Positions 1-6,020 of a stretch of 9,960 nt of DNA are shown here, piece by piece. Both the position numbers and the translations under genes were made by a program. The stretch is taken from the NCBI GenBank assembly GCA_937901865.1, contig CALDID010000315.1, positions 1 through 9,960 on the forward strand, given 5' to 3'. The notes below the pieces were generated by a model. The model was given only the letters and a program-made list of their open reading frames with translations. It ran no database searches and was not told the DNA's origin. The first letter of the stretch is position 1, and each line of letters opens with the position of its first letter. This DNA is from an uncultured Treponema sp. (lineage in GTDB: Bacteria; Spirochaetota; Spirochaetia; Treponematales; Treponemataceae).

Positions 1-87
1 CTAGCTTTCACTATACAGTTACTCGCCACTCGAGCTAGAAAGGCTAACCGCCAACCTTGTCAGAACTCGTGAAAGTCCCTATGATTG

Positions 88-141
88 CGCCGATTTAGAT
101 TATCGGCGGAAGTGGTTGATTTCTGCAATATGCCCGCCGAT
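88..141. repeat. Mutually exclusive GC-rich hairpins
   Basis: CGCCGAT (88-94) is a perfect complement of ATCGGCG (102-108), giving a 7-bp stem with a 7-nt loop. The same central block extended by one base, ATCGGCGG (102-109), is also a perfect complement of CCGCCGAT (134-141), giving an 8-bp stem with a 24-nt loop. The middle segment can pair with only one partner at a time. This resembles the topology of an attenuator or RNA switch, but no T-tract follows either stem. Confidence 0.5.
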
Positions 142-156
142 TTGCGCAAGGCTCAC

Positions 157-185
157 CGCTCAACGCAGGTTTACGCTCAACGCAG
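157..185. repeat. 12-bp direct repeat, 17-bp period
   Basis: CGCTCAACGCAG occurs exactly at 157-168 and again at 174-185, separated by five bases. The 17-bp period is not a multiple of three, so this is not a repeated peptide. Each copy contains GCTCAAC, which fits the RYYYAAC consensus of integrase simple sites, but no matching GTTRRRY partner lies nearby. The copies could be a tandem protein-binding site. Confidence 0.6.
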
Positions 186-261
186 TTGTTGACAAAGGTG
201 CAATTTAGACAAATACGCATTGCTGATTTGTACTAGCAGACAATAAGATATTTTGTTCATA

Positions 262-285
262 ATTTTATTGAAAATTCAATAAAAT
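262..285. promoter_or_regulatory. AT-rich palindrome, possible operator
   Basis: ATTTTATTGAA (262-272) and TTCAATAAAAT (275-285) are perfect inverted copies separated by AA. The palindrome ends 20 bp before the -35 element of the chemoreceptor promoter, a position suited to a dimeric regulator. The stem is almost entirely A/T and no clean T-tract follows, so a terminator is unlikely. No specific regulator can be assigned. Confidence 0.4.
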
Positions 286-305
286 GAACCTTCTAACTTT
301 TTTCC

Positions 306-333
306 TTGTCTTTCTCTTAAAACGTGTTACAAT
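306..333 (+). promoter_or_regulatory. Sigma-70-type promoter of the chemoreceptor gene
   Basis: TTGTCT (306-311) serves as -35 and TACAAT (328-333) as -10, with a 16-bp spacer. The -10 is preceded by TG at 325-326, making an extended -10. The predicted start near 340 leaves a leader of about 29 nt that contains the GAAGGAG ribosome-binding site. I see no sigma-28 flagellar-type promoter upstream. Confidence 0.6.
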
Positions 334-368
334 TATTCTTAGACAACAAAAATCTGAAGGAGTAATTA

Positions 369-2477
369 ATGGCTCGCAAAGCATTGGATTGGCACGACCT
401 AAAAGCAAAACGAAATTTATCCATTTCTACAAAGCTCTTAGGAATGATTGCAGGCATCGTCTTTTTAGGCACTTTTGGCGGAACTTGTTTAACCTTAAAC
501 ATATTCAATCACGGTATGACAAAAGATGTAGAAGAAGGTCTTGAAACAACCGCGAACGGCATAAACTCTACGTTCACCGATTGGCAAACATCATTAAGCT
601 CGTATACAGCTCTTATTGCGCTAAATCCCGCTATTCAAGAAGGAACAGCCCTAGAAAACACTCTGCAACTGTCAGAAGCCCTAAACGAAATAAAAAGAAA
701 CATCTTTATCGGCTTTTTGGCAATTACCGATACAAAAGGCAACGTAATAAATGGCGGCGGTGTTAATATAAATGCAGGCACAAATCTTTCTTCGCTTTCG
801 GCTGTGAGTTCTGCCCTTTCTGGCACGGTGGCAAGCGCATTTGACGAAATCGGCGGCTTTAATTACGCTCTGTTCACCTCTCGCCCGATACATTATCAAG
901 GTCAAATCGTCGGCACAATCACTATGGGTGTCGATATGGTCAATAATTCAGAATACAACACGGTCAATATGATAAAAACATCTTACGGAGTTGAAAGCAC
1001 CATTATGAAAGGCGATGTACGACTGTCGTCTACAATGCAAGAGCTTATCAATTCCCGTGTTACCGACCAAAATGTAGTTCACACCGTTCTTGAATCTGGC
1101 TCTGTATACAAAGGACTTACTTTGATAAAAGGCAAAAAGTTCTATACCGTATACTTCCCGCTCAAATCGGGGTCAAAAATTACAGGTATGTGTGTTGCAA
1201 TGAAGTCGATGAAGGCAATAGAGGCGGTTTCGGTTGCAACAGTAAAAATCGTTTTGCCTCTTACGTGCATTACGGTTCTTATCCTTGTATTACTTGCATA
1301 TCGCTTCGTTCGCTGGCTTATGTGGCGCATAAAAAATGTTACAGACTTCTTGAAGGAGCTAGAAACAGGAGATGCCGACCTCACAAAGCGAAGTAATTTG
1401 TACATTAGAGATGAAATCGGAGACCTCATCATTCATTTCAATCTATTCTTGGAAAAACTGCACGAGATTATTTCTACATTAAAAGATTCTAAAGCTAATC
1501 TCTATGACGCAGGAAAGAATATGTTCCACAGCTCGAATGAAACTGTAGAGAAAATGACTCTCTTTAACGAACGCATTGATAAGCTCTCTAGCCAAATTAT
1601 GGAGCAAACTTCCAGCGTAGACCACAGCGTCGGGGCAATACACGGCATTTCAGATAACATCAACAACTTAGATAATATGATTGATTCCCAAGCCTCTGGA
1701 GTAACACAGGCAAGCGCGGCTGTTGAAGAGATGATAGGAAATATCACTTCTGTTAATACATCTGTAGAGAAGATGGCGGCGAGCTTTGATGCATTAGCTT
1801 CTGACGCAAAAAGAGGCTTTACAAAGCAACAGGCAGTAAATGAGCGCATTGTGCAGATAGAAGAGCAAAGCCAAATGCTGCAAGAAGCGAATATGGCGAT
1901 TTCTTCTATTGCAGAGCAGACAAACCTTTTGGCTATGAATGCGGCAATAGAAGCAGCTCACGCAGGAGATGCAGGAAAAGGATTTAGTGTTGTTGCCGAT
2001 GAAATCAGAAAGCTCTCTGAAACATCATCAGAACAGTCTGCTACAATCGGAGAGCAACTAGACAAAATCCGAGAATCTATCTCTACCGTTGTAACAGCCT
2101 CAACCGAATCAAGCGAAGCTCTCAACGCTATGAGCGGCAGAATTAAGGAAACTGACGAGCTTGTTTTGCAGATAAAAGCGGCAATGGAAGAACAAAATGC
2201 AGGCTCTAAGCAGATTAGCGAGGCTCTCAAGAGTATGAATGACAGCACGGTTGATGTTCACAACTCTTCAAAAGAGATGTCTAAGCAAAACACACAAATC
2301 AATTCAGAGCTTGAAACGCTTCAGACGGTTACGGCAGATATGAAAGCGAGAATGGAGAGATTGGCTACGGGAGCTGGAGAAATCAGCGAAACCAGCAATG
2401 CACTTGTTGGCTACAGCGAAGAGGTAAAAGCGTCTATCGAGAAAATAGGAGAGCAAATAGACCTCTTTAAAGTCTAA
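369..2477 (+). CDS. Methyl-accepting chemotaxis protein (transmembrane chemoreceptor)
   Basis: This is a membrane chemoreceptor that senses a ligand outside the cytoplasmic membrane and controls the CheA kinase through CheW. Of 702 residues, 22-46 form the first membrane helix and 47-290 an extracytoplasmic sensor of a size typical of a double-Cache domain (assignment inferred from length and layout). Residues 291-315 form the second membrane helix, about 312-370 a HAMP linker, and 400-690 the coiled-coil signalling domain. The conserved hairpin tip (512-545) includes IAEQTNLLAMNAAIEAA. Glu/Gln-rich candidate methylation stretches lie near 441-455 and 604-620. There is no CheR-docking pentapeptide at the C-terminus, which ends DLFKV. 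The ATG is preceded six bases upstream by GAAGGAG (356-362), fixing the start. It has its own promoter and terminator and stands alone. The ligand cannot be told. Confidence 0.95.
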   Translation: MARKALDWHDLKAKRNLSISTKLLGMIAGIVFLGTFGGTCLTLNIFNHGMTKDVEEGLETTANGINSTFTDWQTSLSSYTALIALNPAIQEGTALENTLQLSEALNEIKRNIFIGFLAITDTKGNVINGGGVNINAGTNLSSLSAVSSALSGTVASAFDEIGGFNYALFTSRPIHYQGQIVGTITMGVDMVNNSEYNTVNMIKTSYGVESTIMKGDVRLSSTMQELINSRVTDQNVVHTVLESGSVYKGLTLIKGKKFYTVYFPLKSGSKITGMCVAMKSMKAIEAVSVATVKIVLPLTCITVLILVLLAYRFVRWLMWRIKNVTDFLKELETGDADLTKRSNLYIRDEIGDLIIHFNLFLEKLHEIISTLKDSKANLYDAGKNMFHSSNETVEKMTLFNERIDKLSSQIMEQTSSVDHSVGAIHGISDNINNLDNMIDSQASGVTQASAAVEEMIGNITSVNTSVEKMAASFDALASDAKRGFTKQQAVNERIVQIEEQSQMLQEANMAISSIAEQTNLLAMNAAIEAAHAGDAGKGFSVVADEIRKLSETSSEQSATIGEQLDKIRESISTVVTASTESSEALNAMSGRIKETDELVLQIKAAMEEQNAGSKQISEALKSMNDSTVDVHNSSKEMSKQNTQINSELETLQTVTADMKARMERLATGAGEISETSNALVGYSEEVKASIEKIGEQIDLFKV

Positions 2478-2510
2478 TCATATTTTTTGAAAAAACATAG
2501 ACTCTTTCAT

Positions 2511-2544
2511 AAAAGGTATAGTTTCGGCTATGCCTTTTATTTTT
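2511..2544 (+). terminator. Rho-independent terminator of the chemoreceptor gene
   Basis: AAAAGGTATAG (2511-2521) pairs with CTATGCCTTTT (2528-2538), with one G-U wobble, around a 6-nt loop, and is followed by A and five Ts (2540-2544). It begins 33 bases after the TAA stop. Confidence 0.8.
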
Positions 2545-2567
2545 CAAAACTGTGGCAGGAAGTTACA

Positions 2568-2596
2568 TAGTCAGATGTCAAAAACGGCTGTATAAT
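2568..2596 (+). promoter_or_regulatory. Promoter abutting the hydrolase start codon
   Basis: A perfect TATAAT (2591-2596) lies 17 bp after TAGTCA (2568-2573), which matches four of six bases of TTGACA. Transcription should begin around 2603-2604, and the ATG is at 2604. The message would therefore be leaderless or nearly so. No Shine-Dalgarno sequence lies in front of this ATG. Confidence 0.6.
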
Positions 2597-2603
2597 CGTA
2601 TTT

Positions 2604-3455
2604 ATGAATACAGATTACATTGCTGCCAACGAAAAAAGCGAAGAAAGAGCAGTAACAGAGTTTTACATTCCAACAGAACAAAAAATTGTTCGCGTGTTTA
2701 TTGTAGGCGATTCAACAGGTAGCCCGTTTAACGATACGAGCTATCTTCCTCGATTCGGCTTTGGTACAAAGGTGCAAGATTATCTTGAAAAAGACAAGGC
2801 TTGCGTTATTAACCTTGCAGTAAGCGGACGCTCATCTGTCAGCTTTATTACCGATTATTCCTCTGCGAAAAATTACGCAATTCTCAAGGAAAATATAAGA
2901 GCAGGCGACTATCTTATAATTGCTTTTGGACATAACGATGAAAAGCTAGAAGACGCGCGCTACTCTAATCCTAATGGCTCTAAAGAGAGCAATGGCTCGT
3001 TTAAGCATTCTCTTTTTGAGCATTATGTAAAACTTGCACAAAGCGTAAATGCAATTCCTATTCTTGTTACGCCTATTGTTCGCTATAGTCCAGAGGGCGA
3101 TTACAGCGGCATTACAGCTCACATCACAGAAACAAGCGGAAAATATGAGGGAGGCGATTATCCGAAAGCAATTCGAGAGCTAGGAAGCGAAGTCGGAGTT
3201 ACCGTTGTAGACCAAACAGAGAATACAAAGAAATTGTATAAGGCTCTTGGTGAAAAAGCAACTTTGTTTTTAGCGCAGAATACACCCGATATAAGTACGC
3301 TGGACAAAACGCATTTGAATGCTTACGGTGCAAGTCAAATTGCATATATGCTTGTTACCGATTTAGCGACAAAAGACGAGGGCTTCAAAAACCTCGTTAT
3401 CGCCAATCCAAAAGAACCGTCAATCGCTCTTAGAGTACCTAATCCAAACTGCTAA
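2604..3455 (+). CDS. SGNH/GDSL hydrolase, carbohydrate acetylesterase-like
   Basis: This is a predicted serine esterase of the SGNH fold, closest in motif style to rhamnogalacturonan acetylesterase-type (CE12-like) enzymes, which remove acetyl groups from polysaccharides or oligosaccharides. The four blocks are all present in 283 residues: GDST with nucleophile Ser37, SGRSS with oxyanion Gly75, GHND with Asn111, and DKTH with Asp234 and His237. There is no signal peptide or membrane helix; the N-terminal 28 residues are polar, so a cytoplasmic enzyme acting on imported oligosaccharide is the simplest reading. The start is the only usable one: an in-frame TAG at 2568-2570 lies upstream with no ATG, GTG or TTG between. 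There is no Shine-Dalgarno sequence, and a TATAAT ends seven bases before the ATG, indicating leaderless translation. It is convergent with glgP. The exact substrate is unknown. Confidence 0.85.
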   Translation: MNTDYIAANEKSEERAVTEFYIPTEQKIVRVFIVGDSTGSPFNDTSYLPRFGFGTKVQDYLEKDKACVINLAVSGRSSVSFITDYSSAKNYAILKENIRAGDYLIIAFGHNDEKLEDARYSNPNGSKESNGSFKHSLFEHYVKLAQSVNAIPILVTPIVRYSPEGDYSGITAHITETSGKYEGGDYPKAIRELGSEVGVTVVDQTENTKKLYKALGEKATLFLAQNTPDISTLDKTHLNAYGASQIAYMLVTDLATKDEGFKNLVIANPKEPSIALRVPNPNC

Positions 3456-3467
3456 AAGCTAATGCAC

Positions 3468-3509
3468 AAAAAAAGGCACAGCTTACCGTTAAAAGTAAAC
3501 TGTGCCTTT
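3468..3509. terminator. Terminator between convergent genes, strongest for glgP
   Basis: AAAGGCACAG (3472-3481) pairs perfectly with CTGTGCCTTT (3500-3509), and TTAC (3483-3486) pairs with GTAA (3495-3498) after one mismatch. On the - strand the stem is followed by seven Ts (complement of the A-run 3468-3474), giving an excellent terminator 40 bases past the glgP stop. On the + strand the T-run is only three long, so it may end the hydrolase transcript less efficiently. Confidence 0.85.
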
Positions 3510-3548
3510 GCTATCTCAAATAAAGCGAATTAGAAAGTCTTTTTCAGC

Positions 3549-5999
3549 CTATTCAATAACCGTCTTCTTGAGCTTCCAGATGTCCGCGACGTATTCTTCA
3601 ATCGTGCGGTCAGAGCTGAACTTGCCAGCGTTTGCGATATTGATGAGTGCTTTTCTTGCCCACGCTTTCTTGTCGGAATATGCAGCAGCAACCTCTTCCT
3701 GTGCGCGTACATAGTCGTCAAAGTCGGCGAGCAGATAATACACGTCAGGGCGCTGTCCTTCAACACCGTACACCAAAGAATCGTGCAATTCCTTGAAAAT
3801 CTGGCGAGTCGGGTCATAAGTGCCGTCCACAAGCTGTTCCACGACCTTTTCAAGAAGCGGATTGCGGTCAAGATACTTCTGAGGATTGTAAGAATGCTCC
3901 GCCTCGATTTTCGCGATTTCGTCCGCGGTCAAACCGAAGATAAAGCAGTTGTCTTTGCCCGCTTCTTCCGCAATCTCGATGTTCGCGCCGTCAAGCGTGC
4001 CAAGAGTGAGCGCGCCATTGAGCATAAACTTCATATTGCTTGTACCTGACGCCTCTTTTCCCGCTGTTGAAATCTGCTCAGAAATATCCGCTGCAGGATA
4101 AATCTTCTCGGCAACAGACACGCGGTAGTTCTCCACAAACACAACGCGCAATTTTCCACGAACGCGACGGTCGTTGTTGACCTTCTCTGCCACTGTGTTG
4201 ATGAGCTTGATGATGCTCTTTGCGCGGCGATAGCCCGAAGCTGCCTTTGCACCAAAGATAAACGTGCGTGCTGGCGGATTGTAGGTCGGGTCTTCGATAA
4301 TGCGGTTGTACAAATACATAATGTGCAACACGTTCAAAAGCTGTCGCTTGTACTCGTGCAAACGCTTTACCTGCACATCGAAAATACTTTCTGGGTCAAG
4401 GAACTCGTTCTGTGAGTGCTTGAGGTACTCGGCGAGTTTTTCCTTGTTGCGCGCCTTGATGTCGGCAAGTTCCTGCAGAGAAGCATCGTCGTCAAGATAC
4501 TTTTCGAGTTCCTTGAGCTTTGAAAGCTCTGTTTCCCAGCCGTGTCCGATTCTCTTCGTGATGAAATCGGCAAGCTCTGGGTTAGAGCAAAGAAGCCATC
4601 TGCGCTGTGTAACGCCGTTTGTCTTGTTGTTGAACTTCGCAGGATAGAGTTCCGCCCAGTCCTTGAGTTCCTGTTCCTTGAGGATTTTCGTGTGAAGTTC
4701 AGCAACACCGTTGACGCTAAAGCCCGCGTGAATAGCAAGGCTTGCCATGTGGATTTTTCCGTTGCGGATAATCGACATACGATTCTGCTTGTTGTAATCG
4801 CCTGGGAATTTCGCGCGAAGTTCGATTGAGAAACGGCGGTTGATTTCCTCAACAATCTGGTAAATGCGAGGAAGCAAGCCTTGGAAGATGTCGATAGGCC
4901 ACTTTTCAAGAGCTTCTGCAAGAATGGTATGGTTGGTGTATGCAAAAGACTTCGTAACCACGTCCCAAGAATCGTCCCAACCCAAGCCGTATTCGTCCAT
5001 CAAAAGACGCATCATTTCAGGAATTGCGACAACAGGGTGCGTGTCGTTAAGCTGGATAACGTGCAACTGCGGGAACTTTTTGAAGTCTGTGCCGTAAAGG
5101 TTCACAAAGCGGTGAAGCATATCCTGCAAAGACGCGCTCGTAAAGAAATACTGCTGCTTCAAGCGCAACGCCTTTCCGCTCGGACCGTTGTCGTTCGGAT
5201 AGAGAACGCGGCTGACGTTTTCTGCGCTGTTCTGCTTTTCGACAGCGCGGTTATACTGCATATCATTGAAAAGCTGAAGGTCAAATCCATTTGGAGAACT
5301 TGCCTGCCACAAGCGCAATGTATTTACCGTGTTGTTTCCATAGCCGACGATTGGCATATCATACGGAGTTGCGGTAACTTCCTCTGCATCTGCGATATAA
5401 AAGCGGTCGTGTCCATCTGGTGATTTTCCGTATGCGATGTGTCCGCCAAAGCGCACGGTAACTGCAAGGTCGCTGCGTTTGATTTCCCACGGGTCGCGGT
5501 GCTTGAGCCAGTTGTCAGGATACTCAACCTGATAGCCGTCCTCAATGTGCTGCTCGAACATACCGTATTCATAGCGGATTCCGTATCCAACCGCAGGATA
5601 GCTCAGTGTTGCAAGGCTGTCGAGGAAGCAGGCTGCAAGGCGACCAAGACCGCCGTTTCCTAGCCCTGCATCAGGCTCTTCATCTTCCACGAGGTCAAGA
5701 TTTACGTTGATGTCGTTCAACACCTTGACAACTTCGTCTTTAATCTGTGTGTTGATGAGGTTGTTTGAAAGCGCGCGCCCCATCAAAAACTCTGCTGAAA
5801 GATAATAGACGTGGCGTGTCGGCTCTGCATCGTAGACCTTGCGCGTCTTCATCCAATTCGGCATAACCGTCGTTTCCATAACAGAAGCGGCAACCGCATC
5901 ATACAAATCGTGCATATTAGCCTGAGACAAATCCTTTCCGTACTGACGGCTCAGGCGGTCTGTTAAGTTCGCACGAAATTTCTCTGCGTTAAAAATCAT
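3549..5999 (-). CDS. glgP: Glycogen/maltodextrin phosphorylase
   Basis: This is a cytoplasmic, pyridoxal-phosphate-dependent enzyme that removes terminal alpha-1,4-linked glucose from glycogen or maltodextrin using phosphate, giving glucose-1-phosphate. At 816 residues it is full length for the family. Diagnostic segments are YYLSAEFLMGR (65-75), the glycine-rich DAGLGNGGLGR (110-120), VIQLNDTHP in the middle, and the cofactor signature EASGTSNMK (649-657), with Lys657 as the expected PLP-binding lysine. The family often has GTGNMK here; the Ser for Gly change falls at a position the family signature allows. The start is well supported: GAAGGAG (6006-6012) lies six bases before the ATG. It begins 21 bp after the glgX stop and is almost certainly co-transcribed with it. 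It ends at a strong hairpin terminator. Whether glycogen or maltodextrin is preferred cannot be read from the sequence. Confidence 0.97.
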   Translation of the reverse strand: MIFNAEKFRANLTDRLSRQYGKDLSQANMHDLYDAVAASVMETTVMPNWMKTRKVYDAEPTRHVYYLSAEFLMGRALSNNLINTQIKDEVVKVLNDINVNLDLVEDEEPDAGLGNGGLGRLAACFLDSLATLSYPAVGYGIRYEYGMFEQHIEDGYQVEYPDNWLKHRDPWEIKRSDLAVTVRFGGHIAYGKSPDGHDRFYIADAEEVTATPYDMPIVGYGNNTVNTLRLWQASSPNGFDLQLFNDMQYNRAVEKQNSAENVSRVLYPNDNGPSGKALRLKQQYFFTSASLQDMLHRFVNLYGTDFKKFPQLHVIQLNDTHPVVAIPEMMRLLMDEYGLGWDDSWDVVTKSFAYTNHTILAEALEKWPIDIFQGLLPRIYQIVEEINRRFSIELRAKFPGDYNKQNRMSIIRNGKIHMASLAIHAGFSVNGVAELHTKILKEQELKDWAELYPAKFNNKTNGVTQRRWLLCSNPELADFITKRIGHGWETELSKLKELEKYLDDDASLQELADIKARNKEKLAEYLKHSQNEFLDPESIFDVQVKRLHEYKRQLLNVLHIMYLYNRIIEDPTYNPPARTFIFGAKAASGYRRAKSIIKLINTVAEKVNNDRRVRGKLRVVFVENYRVSVAEKIYPAADISEQISTAGKEASGTSNMKFMLNGALTLGTLDGANIEIAEEAGKDNCFIFGLTADEIAKIEAEHSYNPQKYLDRNPLLEKVVEQLVDGTYDPTRQIFKELHDSLVYGVEGQRPDVYYLLADFDDYVRAQEEVAAAYSDKKAWARKALINIANAGKFSSDRTIEEYVADIWKLKKTVIE

Positions 6000-6020
6000 A
6001 TATAACTCCTTCTTTGCAAC

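Larger units (their letters stand above)
42..210. repeat. Long imperfect inverted repeat with attC-like layout
   Basis: GGCTAA (42-47) pairs with TTAGAC (205-210) at five of six positions. After an unpaired spacer of five or six bases on each side, ACCTTGTCA (54-62) pairs with TGACAAAGGT (190-199), with one bulged A. Outer box, unpaired spacer, inner box with an extrahelical base is the arrangement of integron attC sites. However, both outer boxes deviate by one base from the RYYYAAC / GTTRRRY consensus, the conserved GTT is TTT here, and the span of 169 bp is long for an attC. I regard it as a real fold-back with uncertain meaning. Confidence 0.35.
1..305. other. Gene-free structured region upstream of the chemoreceptor
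   Basis: I see no supportable coding region here. The frames are interrupted by stops, except for one run of about 67 codons (5-205, + strand) with no start codon and no recognisable protein motif. What it holds is structure: a bulged long-range stem (54-62 with 190-199), two competing hairpins built from CGCCGAT / ATCGGCG blocks (88-141), a 12-bp direct repeat (157-185), and an AT-rich palindrome (262-285). The first 38 bases also carry a 6-bp inverted repeat (CTAGCT at 1-6, AGCTAG at 33-38). It may be a structured RNA, a recombination site remnant or regulatory DNA; the sequence alone does not decide. Confidence 0.6.

Noticed and set aside
5..205. Open frame of about 67 codons at the left edge, + strand
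   Set aside because: It follows a TAG directly, has no usable start codon, shows no recognisable motif, and coincides with inverted and direct repeats that explain the sequence better as structure.
189..219. TTGACA at 189-194 as a promoter -35
   Set aside because: No acceptable -10 lies 16-18 bp downstream, and the hexamer forms part of the long-range stem.
2511..2550. Small RNA gene between the chemoreceptor and the hydrolase
   Set aside because: The hairpin plus T-run is fully explained as the chemoreceptor terminator; no separate promoter precedes it.
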